This document shows, one piece after another, positions 1 through 4,720 of a stretch of 5,136 nt of DNA. This DNA is from CAZSXS01 sp964611385 (GTDB lineage: Bacteria > Bacillota > Clostridia > Lachnospirales > CAYPQA01), in contig CAZSXS010000125.1 in assembly GCA_964611385.1 (NCBI GenBank), positions 1-5,136 of the forward strand, read 5' to 3'. Below the pieces are notes generated by a model, which was not told the origin of the DNA, ran no database searches, and worked only from the letters and a program-made list of their open reading frames with translations. The first letter of the stretch is position 1, and every line of letters begins with the position of its first letter. The position numbers and the translations under genes are program-made.

Positions 1-185
1 GGCTAAATTGGCGTTCTTGTCGGTGTTGTTGAAAAGATTTTAGACAGGCTCTAAGCTTTGCAAAGCCATCAAACAAAACTATAGAATTTATTGAGATTGA
101 ATGAAGGTGGCTTTGAATAAAGACTGAATATAGTCTGCTTTGCGAAGGCCAAAAATATAATTGCGAAAGCGGAGGCAAATTAAGT
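1..185. other. Left-edge region without a complete gene
   Basis: No complete gene is visible. In frame 1, after a TAA at 4-6, codons 7-54 read IGVLVGVVEKILDRL and then TAA, which resembles a real protein C-terminus, but the upstream stop means it would have to be a broken gene or chance. A perfect 12-bp palindrome (GCTTTGCAAAGC) follows at 55-66, and a small inverted repeat AGACT/AGTCT lies at 121-136. I found no convincing promoter for the next gene. A ribosome binding site GGAGG lies at 171-175. The string at 34-51 that ends in AGACAGGCTC could also be an insertion-sequence end, but nothing in the window confirms this. Confidence 0.3.
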
Positions 186-1190
186 ATGTGGTCAATGATT
201 GGAACCTGGGAATTTTCAAAAGAAAGCGTTGCTAAGGGAGCAGAACTACTGCAAGAGAATGTGTCGGCGTTGGATGCAGTGATTACTGCTGTGACAATGG
301 TGGAAGATAATGAGGCGGTTGATTCGGTTGGTTGCGGTGGCTTTCCGAATGTTGAGGGAGAAGTAGAGTTGGATGCAGCCATTATGCTGGGCAGTACATT
401 AGAATCTGGATCCGTTGCGGCCGTGAAGGGTTTTAAGAATCCCATCCTACTGGCAAAGGATGTATTGCTAGAAACCAAGCATTCCATTTTGGTAGGGGAA
501 GGGGCTATGAAGTTTGCTCAAGAAAGGCAGCACCGCCAAGGCAACTTGCTGACAGAACAAAGCTATCAGAAATGGTTGGAATTAAAAGGAAAGCTTGAAA
601 AAGAGAAAACTGAACAAGAGAAGCTTGAAAATGAGAAGATGGATCAAGATAAATTGAAAGAAAGCAAAAAAGCTCAGGCCAATAATGAAGTGATCGGCCA
701 TGATACGGTGGGGATCATTGCTCTTGCAACTGATGGGCAGATGTGCGTAGGGACTTCCACCAGCGGAGCGGGGATGAAACTGGCAGGAAGAGTAGGCGAC
801 TCTCCGCTGGTTGGCTCTGGCTTTTATGTGGACAATGCGTGCGGCGGAGCAGCAGCTACCGGCTGGGGAGAGGATATCATGAAAGTCTGTACCAGCTTTT
901 ATGCAACGGAGTTGCTTCGACAAGGCTTTCATCCGCAAAAGGCAGCGGAGCAAGCCGTGCTTCGGACTCATAACGCAATCATAAGAGCAGGGAAAAACCC
1001 TGGTAACATTGCCGTAATCTGTGCCGATAATCAAGGCAATACTGGTGGAGCGGCAAACCATGAGGGCTTTTCCTATGCGTCGGCTTCCGAAGGCACTGCC
1101 GTCCGTCTTATTCAGGTGGAACCCATCGTGCTGCGGGAAAGTTCTAACACAAAACTAGAGCTGATCAACAATATTCAAAAGGAGAAATAG
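186..1190 (+). CDS. N(4)-(beta-N-acetylglucosaminyl)-L-asparaginase family Ntn-hydrolase
   Basis: A 334-residue precursor of the glycosylasparaginase / isoaspartyl-peptidase family (T2). These enzymes cleave themselves before a threonine to give alpha and beta chains, then hydrolyse the amide of asparagine derivatives. The alpha part carries SVGCGGFP (47-54) and LDAAIM (62-67), as in eukaryotic glycosylasparaginase. The self-cleavage site is HDT, so D173/T174, with T174 as nucleophile. Counting from T174, T192, R202, D205, T225 and G226 fall at the same offsets as T224, R234, D237, T257 and G258 in the human enzyme, so the active site looks complete. No signal peptide or membrane segment is seen, suggesting a cytoplasmic enzyme. 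The ATG is chosen because GGAGG lies 10 nt upstream and no ATG, GTG or TTG occurs in frame between it and the preceding stop. Oddity: residues 136-165 are three charged decad repeats in the linker before the nucleophile. Substrate choice (glycosylated asparagine, asparagine or isoaspartyl peptide) cannot be read with certainty. Confidence 0.93.
   Translation: MWSMIGTWEFSKESVAKGAELLQENVSALDAVITAVTMVEDNEAVDSVGCGGFPNVEGEVELDAAIMLGSTLESGSVAAVKGFKNPILLAKDVLLETKHSILVGEGAMKFAQERQHRQGNLLTEQSYQKWLELKGKLEKEKTEQEKLENEKMDQDKLKESKKAQANNEVIGHDTVGIIALATDGQMCVGTSTSGAGMKLAGRVGDSPLVGSGFYVDNACGGAAATGWGEDIMKVCTSFYATELLRQGFHPQKAAEQAVLRTHNAIIRAGKNPGNIAVICADNQGNTGGAANHEGFSYASASEGTAVRLIQVEPIVLRESSNTKLELINNIQKEK
591..680 (+). 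repeat. Three tandem 30-bp in-frame repeats in the asparaginase linker
   Basis: Units at 591-620, 621-650 and 651-680 encode KLEKEKTEQE, KLENEKMDQD and KLKESKKAQA. The first two units agree at 24 of 30 bases and the third is more diverged. They make a Lys/Glu-rich, probably helical or coiled segment at residues 136-165, only nine residues before the self-cleavage site. In the mature enzyme this would be the C-terminal tail of the alpha chain. It looks like a local tandem duplication in a linker that tolerates length change. Confidence 0.8.
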
Positions 1191-1242
1191 AACTTGTTTA
1201 GAGTAAGAACACGCAGTAGAAATGGCAATCATCAATCTTTTG

Positions 1243-1269
1243 TATTCCATGGAATGGAGTAGCGTTTTT
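1243..1269 (+). terminator. Weak candidate terminator after the asparaginase gene
   Basis: TATTCC (1243-1248) can pair with GGAGTA (1256-1261), one pair being G-U, around a 7-nt loop, followed after three bases by five T. The stem is short and the same bases also form the palindrome ATTCCATGGAAT (1244-1255), so this is only a possible end for the upstream transcript. Confidence 0.3.
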
Positions 1270-1284
1270 GGCCTAAATAATTTC

Positions 1285-1313
1285 TTGACTTTTTCATACA
1301 TTTATTATAAAAT
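1285..1313 (+). promoter_or_regulatory. Sigma-A promoter of rpsT
   Basis: A -35 box TTGACT (1285-1290) and a -10 box TAAAAT (1308-1313) are 17 bp apart. Transcription would begin near 1320, giving a leader of roughly 33 nt before the rpsT start. This makes rpsT an independent transcription unit and not simply the distal part of the asparaginase transcript. Confidence 0.75.
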
Positions 1314-1339
1314 GCAAAATCATAATTAATTGTAGATAC

Positions 1340-1355
1340 GGAGGTGTAAACATTG
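1340..1355 (+). promoter_or_regulatory. Ribosome binding site and TTG start of rpsT
   Basis: GGAGGTG (1340-1346) lies 6 nt before a TTG at 1353-1355. The TTG is followed directly by codons for ANIKSAKKR, the conserved S20 N-terminus, so this start is fixed by both the strong ribosome binding site and the protein family. No ATG or GTG occurs at this position. Confidence 0.88.
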
Positions 1356-1619
1356 GCAAACATAAAGTCCGCAAAGAAACGTATTCTAGTAACGGAAAAG
1401 AAAGCACTCAGAAATAAAATGATTAAATCCCGCACAAAGACTGCCATCAAGAAGGTTTTGGCTTCCGTTAAAGCTGGAAACAAAGAAGAAGCAAATGCAG
1501 CTTTGATCCAAGCTGTGTCGATTATTGACAAAGCGATGTCTAAGGGCGTGTATCATAAAAATAACGCTTCAAGAAAAAAGTCCAGGCTAACAAAATTTGT
1601 GAACAAGAGCTTGGCTTAA
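1353..1619 (+). CDS. rpsT: 30S ribosomal protein S20
   Basis: An 88-residue, lysine-rich, all-helical protein matching bacterial S20 along its whole length: the N-terminus ANIKSAKKRI, then a basic helix with RNKMIKSRTKTAIKK (about 20-34), an alanine-rich middle (about 36-56) and a C-terminal YHKNNASRKKSRL (67-79). S20 is a primary binder of 16S rRNA and helps early assembly and stability of the 30S subunit. Length is normal for the family. Translation begins at TTG; the E. coli rpsT also starts with UUG, which has been linked to autoregulation, but whether that applies here is inference. The gene has its own promoter 40 nt upstream of the start and a strong terminator 18 nt downstream, so it appears monocistronic. 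In many clostridia rpsT adjoins holA or gpr; neither is adjacent here. Confidence 0.97.
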   Translation: MANIKSAKKRILVTEKKALRNKMIKSRTKTAIKKVLASVKAGNKEEANAALIQAVSIIDKAMSKGVYHKNNASRKKSRLTKFVNKSLA

Positions 1620-1637
1620 TCTTCGATGAATTGATCT

Positions 1638-1693
1638 GTATGAATAAAGAAAGAGCCGGTATCCTGGGATATCGGCTCTTTCTTTATTCATAC
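1638..1693 (+). terminator. Long rpsT terminator hairpin
   Basis: The arms 1638-1658 and 1673-1693 are perfectly complementary over 21 bp. The stem extends by four more pairs (one G-U) to 1662/1669, leaving a 6-nt loop. The GC-rich part is AGAGCCG/CGGCTCT, followed on the + strand by TTCTTTATT, so the U-rich tract lies inside the outer stem. Because the outer stem is A-rich on the left and T-rich on the right, it can also serve as a terminator for minus-strand transcripts. Confidence 0.88.
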
Positions 1694-1706
1694 TTCTGTT
1701 GCCAAA
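1689..1706. repeat. Left copy of 18-bp direct repeat flanking the toxin-antitoxin locus
   Basis: CATACTTCTGTTGCCAAA matches the right copy at 2065-2082 at 17 of 18 bases, in the same orientation. Read on the minus strand it carries TTGGCA where the right copy has the -35 box TTGACA, but no -10 box follows here. Its first bases overlap the end of the rpsT terminator. Confidence 0.7.
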
Positions 1707-1748
1707 TAAAAAGACACTCAAAAGCGCACAAGCGTTCAAGAGTGTCTT
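1704..1748 (-). terminator. Minus-strand intrinsic terminator
   Basis: AAGACACTC (1711-1719) and GAGTGTCTT (1740-1748) form a 9-bp stem with a 20-nt loop. On the minus strand the stem is followed by TTTATTT, so it should end leftward transcripts. It would stop transcripts coming from the ATPase or antitoxin side before they run into rpsT. On the + strand there is no T tract after the stem. Confidence 0.7.
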
Positions 1749-1775
1749 GTAAAAAAGAACCAATTCGATTATACT
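1747..1775 (+). promoter_or_regulatory. Promoter of the small toxin gene
   Basis: A -35 box TTGTAA (1747-1752) and a -10 box TATACT (1770-1775) are 17 bp apart. The predicted start near 1782 gives a 5' UTR of about 58 nt. The first transcribed bases can form a small hairpin, CACA (1783-1786) with TGTG (1792-1795). The -35 box overlaps the base of the minus-strand terminator. Confidence 0.65.
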
Positions 1776-1795
1776 ACTTACGCACACTGCTTGTG

Positions 1796-1812
1796 GGCGG
1801 CTTGGCTTACGG
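1796..1812 (+). repeat. 5'-UTR arm of a 17-bp inverted repeat spanning the toxin gene
   Basis: GGCGGCTTGGCTTACGG is perfectly complementary to CCGTAAGCCAAGCCGCC at 1973-1989, downstream of the toxin. In the toxin mRNA this would close the 5' end onto the 3' UTR. Because the antisense RNA is read from the opposite strand of 1973-1989, it contains exactly this same sequence. Confidence 0.9.
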
Positions 1813-1813
1813 A

Positions 1814-1832
1814 TTCCCCGATGAAAGGGGGT
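1814..1832 (+). promoter_or_regulatory. Hairpin sequestering the toxin Shine-Dalgarno
   Basis: CCCC (1816-1819) can pair with GGGG (1827-1830) around the loop GATGAAA; T1815 and G1831 may add a wobble pair. The right arm is the core of the toxin ribosome binding site AAAGGGGG (1824-1831). Hiding the ribosome binding site in a short stem is typical of type I toxin mRNAs and would keep translation low. The hairpin sits directly after the 5' arm of the long-range inverted repeat, so the two helices could stack. Confidence 0.6.
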
Positions 1833-1839
1833 CTGGCCT

Positions 1840-1929
1840 ATGTCAAATTATGAAGCGATCAATCTAATGCTTTCATTCGGGATGTTTACTTTGCTCCTGT
1901 TGACATATATTTCTTCAAAAAAGAAATAA
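1840..1929 (+). CDS. Holin-like type I toxin peptide, 29 residues
   Basis: A small gene encoding a 29-residue peptide: a short polar start MSNYEAIN, one hydrophobic segment (about residues 7-24, ending LLLLTYI) and a basic tail SSKKK. This layout, with the YEA..LM.SFGMF pattern, matches the putative holin-like toxin family related to B. subtilis BsrE, BsrG and TxpA. Such peptides insert in the cytoplasmic membrane and are silenced by an antisense RNA. The start is supported by AAAGGGGG 8 nt upstream. The stop codon lies in the stem of the hairpin that terminates the antisense RNA, and the AAA/AAG codons of the lysine tail supply that terminator's T tract, so coding and regulatory roles overlap. 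The gene has its own promoter and terminator. Family assignment is by recognition; toxicity is inferred. Confidence 0.87.
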   Translation: MSNYEAINLMLSFGMFTLLLLTYISSKKK

Positions 1930-1958
1930 CCGCTGCCACTCGCAAAGGTAAGCGGTTA
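1917..1958 (-). terminator. Terminator of the antisense (antitoxin) RNA
   Basis: TAACCGCT (1927-1934) and AGCGGTTA (1951-1958) form an 8-bp stem. Read on the minus strand it is followed by TTTCTTTTTT (1926-1917), a good intrinsic terminator. Extra pairs at 1935-1937 with 1947-1949 may lengthen the stem past a bulged base. On the + strand no T tract follows, so the toxin mRNA should read through. Confidence 0.85.
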
Positions 1959-1972
1959 TAACCTCAACTTAA

Positions 1973-1989
1973 CCGTAAGCCAAGCCGCC
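1973..1989 (+). repeat. 3'-UTR arm of the 17-bp inverted repeat
   Basis: This is the exact reverse complement of 1796-1812. Its right part also forms a local hairpin, AGCCGC (1983-1988) with GCGGCT (1995-2000), so it can choose between local pairing, the 5' UTR of the same mRNA, or the antisense RNA. Confidence 0.9.
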
Positions 1990-2010
1990 TTTTAGCGGCT
2001 GTGCATTTAC

Positions 2011-2043
2011 AGAGGGGGTGTTACTAGCACTCCCTCTTTTATT
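2011..2043 (+). terminator. Terminator of the toxin mRNA
   Basis: AGAGGGGGTG (2011-2020) pairs with CACTCCCTCT (2028-2037), a 10-bp stem with one G-U pair and a 7-nt loop, followed by TTTTATTAT. The toxin mRNA would thus run from about 1782 to about 2043, near 260 nt. Confidence 0.88.
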
Positions 2044-2051
2044 ATATTCAG

Positions 2052-2081
2052 AGTATAGCACATCCATACTTCTGTTGTCAA
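2052..2081 (-). promoter_or_regulatory. Promoter of the antisense (antitoxin) RNA
   Basis: On the minus strand there is a perfect -35 box TTGACA (2081-2076), an 18-bp spacer ending in an extended -10 TGC, and a -10 box TATACT (2057-2052). This is stronger than the toxin promoter, as expected if the antitoxin is made in excess. The start is predicted near 2045. Confidence 0.85.
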
Positions 2082-2082
2082 A
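2065..2082. repeat. Right copy of 18-bp direct repeat flanking the toxin-antitoxin locus
   Basis: CATACTTCTGTTGTCAAA differs from the left copy (1689-1706) at one base. It contains the -35 box and part of the spacer of the antitoxin promoter. The interval from one copy to the start of the other is 376 bp and includes the whole toxin gene and antisense RNA. Confidence 0.7.
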
Positions 2083-2085
2083 GGC

Positions 2086-2111
2086 TAATTAAAAAGTCGC
2101 TTTCCTTTTTA
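2086..2111 (-). terminator. Weak A/T hairpin after the ATPase gene
   Basis: On the minus strand TAAAAAG (2111-2105) can pair with CTTTTTA (2096-2090) across an 8-nt loop, just after the ATPase stop. The stem has a single G-C pair, so it is a poor terminator at best. Transcripts that pass it would enter the antitoxin RNA region. Confidence 0.3.
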
Positions 2112-2113
2112 TC

Positions 2114-4720
2114 CTAGCTCTCATGAGCCTGTAAAGCTTTCTTATTCATAACAGACACTGTTACCTCCTTTAGCAGCATCTTTTGCAACTCCACAACAAG
2201 GAGGGGAACCAGACTAAGGGAGGCCACGAGGAGCCATTGCGTAAAATTGAGGGGTACGACCTTGAAGCTTTTGCTGAGAGGCTCAAGGACAATAACAGAA
2301 ACCTGCAAGAGCGTGCCCACGATCAAAGCGCCGATCAAGTAGGGATTGGACAGTAGGTTGATGTTGAAAAGGCTGCCCTCGCTACGCATGTTAAAGGCGT
2401 GAATGAGCTGGGAAATGCTTAAGGTTGCAAAGGCCATGGTGCGGCCCACATAGGGGATGGGGCCAAAGTCGTAGAAAAAGGAACCGGCGGAAAAGGCAAG
2501 CAAAGCCAAGGTTCCGATCATAAGACCCTCTAAGAAAATTCTGATCCAAAGACCTTCCGAGAACAGGCTTTTGTGCCGATCGAAGGGTCTTTTTTTCATG
2601 ATGGAGGCATCAGAGGGATCCAAACCCAAGGCCACAGCCGGCAGGGAGTCTGTTACCAGATTCACCCACAGCAGATGAATAGCCAACAGAGGGGTGCTCC
2701 AGCCCATCAGGATGGCTGTAAAAATGGTGATAATTTCACCTATATTACTAGAAAGCAGGAAGTGCACGGCTTTCCGGATATTGGAGTAAATGCCCCGACC
2801 TTCTTTGATGGCTGCCACTATGGTTGAAAAATTGTCGTCAGCCAAAACCATATCCGCCGCACCTTTGGCCACATCTGTGCCGCTTAGCCCCATGGCACAA
2901 CCGATGTCTGCTGTTTTAAGCGCAGGGGCATCGTTTACCCCGTCGCCTGTCATGGCTACGATCGCACCTCTGGCCTGGAAGGCCTTGACAATCCGCACCT
3001 TATCCTCTGGGGTCACCCGGGCAAAGACGGAGTAATCGTAGATTTTTTTGGTCAAATCCTCCTGAGAGGTTTGACTTAATTCCGTTCCACTCATGGCCTT
3101 GCCCCGTCCGTCCAGTATCCCGATCTTTTTGGCGATGGCCGTGGCGGTTCCAATGTGGTCGCCCGTAATCATAACCGGCTTGATTCCGGCTTCCTTACAG
3201 ATTTTTACTGAGCGGCTTACTTCTTTTCTGGGCGGATCCACCATACCAATCAGACCCAAAAAGGTCAAATTCTGCTCCAAGTCTTCATTTTTAATCTTGT
3301 TGTTGACAATCTCAAGCGTAGTCACCCGCTTATACGCCACCCCTATTACCCGTAAGGCGGCCTCGGTTAATTCCTCATTCTTTTTCTCTACGATACTCTG
3401 GCTATACTCCCCAAAGTGCTTGCAGCAGGAAAGTACACGCTCCGGTGCGCCCTTGGTAATCACCAGATAGCCCTCTTCGCCCCGATGAACCGTGGTCATC
3501 AGCTTTCTTTTTGAATCGAAGGGAAGCTCATACACTCTGGGAAATGCTTCATCCAGTTTTTCTTTATCAATGCCCGCTTCCTTTGCTCCAATGACCAAAG
3601 CTCTCTCTGTGGCAAGTCCCAACTCTGCTGTACTGTTGTTGCAGAGGGCGGCAAACTGCATCAGCCTTTCCTGTTCACCGAAGGTCTCCACAACGGTCAT
3701 TTTGTTTTGGGTCAGGGTGCCGGTTTTATCCGAGCAGATTACGCTTGTCCCACCCAAGGTTTCCACCGCAGGCAGTTTGCGAATCACAGCGTTTTTCTTG
3801 GACATTCTTTGAACGCCGATTGCCAGCATGATGGTAACAATAGCAGGCAATCCCTCTGGGATGGCCGCAACAGCCAGGCTAACCGAAGTCATAAACATAT
3901 CCCAGGCGGGATGATTCCGTAAAATACCAATGACGAAAATTATGAAGCAAATACAAAGAGCGCCGATGCCCAGAATTTTTCCGGTTCCGGCCAGCTCCTT
4001 CTGAAGCTCTGTTTCATTGTTTTCCTCACTCATGATTAAATGTGCAATTTTCCCGACCTCCGTGCTCATGCCTGTATTGACCACAATCGCCATACCCCGA
4101 CCATCACTAACGGTGGTGCCGGAAAAGACCATATTCCGCTTATCTCCAAGTCCGATATCCTTGTCCAACTTCTCAATGTTCTTTTCCACTGGAAGGGATT
4201 CACCAGTGAGGGAGGATTCATCGGTTTTGAGATTGTTGCTATGTACAAGCCTTGCGTCCGCCGGGACATAATCCCCGGTTTCCAGGATGATCAAGTCACC
4301 TGTCACTAAGTCCTCAGCCTTAATCCGAGTTTGAAGGCCTTGACGGATCACTCTGGCCATGGGTGCGGACATTTTTTTCAGTGCCTCCAAGGCTTTTTCC
4401 GCGCGGCTTTCCTGAACGATCCCCAGCACAGCATTCAAGACCACTATCACCAGAATGATAATAGGGTCTATATAGTCATTTTCCCCCCGAAGGTAGGTAC
4501 TCAAAAAGGAGACCCCGGCCGCTACCAACAGAATGATAACCATAAAGTCATTCATCTGCAACAAAAACCGTACCAGAAGGCTCGTCTTCTTTTTTTCCTC
4601 TAAGCAGTTTTTTCCCTGCTCCAAGGCTCGCTTTGCTGCCTCCTCATTGCTCAGGCCCTTCTTGCTGTCTGTCATTTGAATCTTTGCCACTTCATCGCAG
4701 TTCATTGAATGCCACTTCAT
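2114..4720 (-). CDS. P2A-type (SERCA/PacL-like) calcium-transporting P-type ATPase
   Basis: An 868-residue membrane ATPase, close to the usual length of bacterial calcium pumps such as B. subtilis YloB. It couples ATP hydrolysis to export of divalent cation, most likely Ca2+, from the cytoplasm. N-terminal cation-ATPase domain (1-55); membrane helices at about 59-77, 85-103, 249-267, 277-302, 652-673, 676-700, 725-748, 757-777, 792-812 and 826-845. Motifs: TGES (172-175) in the actuator domain, PEGLP (288-292) in helix 4, DKTGTLT (331-337) with phosphorylated D331, KGAPE (423-427) in the nucleotide domain, and TGDGVNDAP (591-599). Ion-site residues match SERCA: E289, N659, E662, N687, T690 and D691; the helix-8 glutamate (SERCA E908) appears to be Q771. 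The start is supported by GGAG 10 nt upstream (4731-4734). No clear promoter was found in 4721-4800; TTGTCC and TATAAA are only 14 bp apart. It stands alone on this strand; Mn2+ transport is not excluded. Confidence 0.96.
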   Translation of the reverse strand: MKWHSMNCDEVAKIQMTDSKKGLSNEEAAKRALEQGKNCLEEKKKTSLLVRFLLQMNDFMVIILLVAAGVSFLSTYLRGENDYIDPIIILVIVVLNAVLGIVQESRAEKALEALKKMSAPMARVIRQGLQTRIKAEDLVTGDLIILETGDYVPADARLVHSNNLKTDESSLTGESLPVEKNIEKLDKDIGLGDKRNMVFSGTTVSDGRGMAIVVNTGMSTEVGKIAHLIMSEENNETELQKELAGTGKILGIGALCICFIIFVIGILRNHPAWDMFMTSVSLAVAAIPEGLPAIVTIMLAIGVQRMSKKNAVIRKLPAVETLGGTSVICSDKTGTLTQNKMTVVETFGEQERLMQFAALCNNSTAELGLATERALVIGAKEAGIDKEKLDEAFPRVYELPFDSKRKLMTTVHRGEEGYLVITKGAPERVLSCCKHFGEYSQSIVEKKNEELTEAALRVIGVAYKRVTTLEIVNNKIKNEDLEQNLTFLGLIGMVDPPRKEVSRSVKICKEAGIKPVMITGDHIGTATAIAKKIGILDGRGKAMSGTELSQTSQEDLTKKIYDYSVFARVTPEDKVRIVKAFQARGAIVAMTGDGVNDAPALKTADIGCAMGLSGTDVAKGAADMVLADDNFSTIVAAIKEGRGIYSNIRKAVHFLLSSNIGEIITIFTAILMGWSTPLLAIHLLWVNLVTDSLPAVALGLDPSDASIMKKRPFDRHKSLFSEGLWIRIFLEGLMIGTLALLAFSAGSFFYDFGPIPYVGRTMAFATLSISQLIHAFNMRSEGSLFNINLLSNPYLIGALIVGTLLQVSVIVLEPLSKSFKVVPLNFTQWLLVASLSLVPLLVVELQKMLLKEVTVSVMNKKALQAHES

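Larger units (their letters stand above)
1917..2045 (-). ncRNA. Antisense antitoxin RNA, about 130 nt
   Basis: The RNA is predicted from a near-consensus minus-strand promoter (2052-2081) and an intrinsic terminator (1917-1958), giving about 130 nt. It is fully complementary to the 3' UTR of the toxin mRNA, including its terminator hairpin, and to the last four codons plus the stop of the toxin gene. It does not reach the toxin ribosome binding site. This convergent 3'-overlap arrangement is that of TxpA/RatA, BsrG/SR4 and BsrE/SR5 in B. subtilis, where pairing leads to RNase III cleavage of the mRNA and sometimes to structural changes. The RNA has a 5' hairpin (opposite strand of 2011-2037) and a central hairpin (1983-2000). 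It also contains the same 17 nt as the toxin mRNA 5' UTR (1796-1812), so it may compete with the mRNA's own 5'-3' closure. The ends are inferred, not mapped. Confidence 0.82.

Noticed and set aside
582..1061. Minus-strand open frame of 159 codons
   Set aside because: It lies wholly within the well-supported asparaginase gene, has no recognisable motif and is cysteine/serine-rich in the manner of an antisense shadow frame.
1244..1255. Palindrome ATTCCATGGAAT as an operator
   Set aside because: It lies about 30 bp before the rpsT -35 box and has no second copy or known regulator match; it may be only part of the weak terminator.
1232..1531. Minus-strand open frame of 99 codons over rpsT
   Set aside because: It is antisense to rpsT and its promoter. 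Its hydrophobic look is the complement of lysine and alanine codons of S20.
1587..1787. Minus-strand open frame of 66 codons
   Set aside because: It passes through two terminator hairpins and the 3' end of rpsT and resembles no known protein.
1631..1867. Plus-strand open frame of 78 codons
   Set aside because: It runs through the rpsT terminator, the minus-strand terminator and the toxin 5' UTR, has no ribosome binding site, and its residues come from hairpin arms. The toxin gene overlaps its end in another frame with far better support.
3093..3470. Plus-strand open frames inside the ATPase gene, this one the longest
   Set aside because: All are antisense to conserved ATPase domains and have no motifs of their own.
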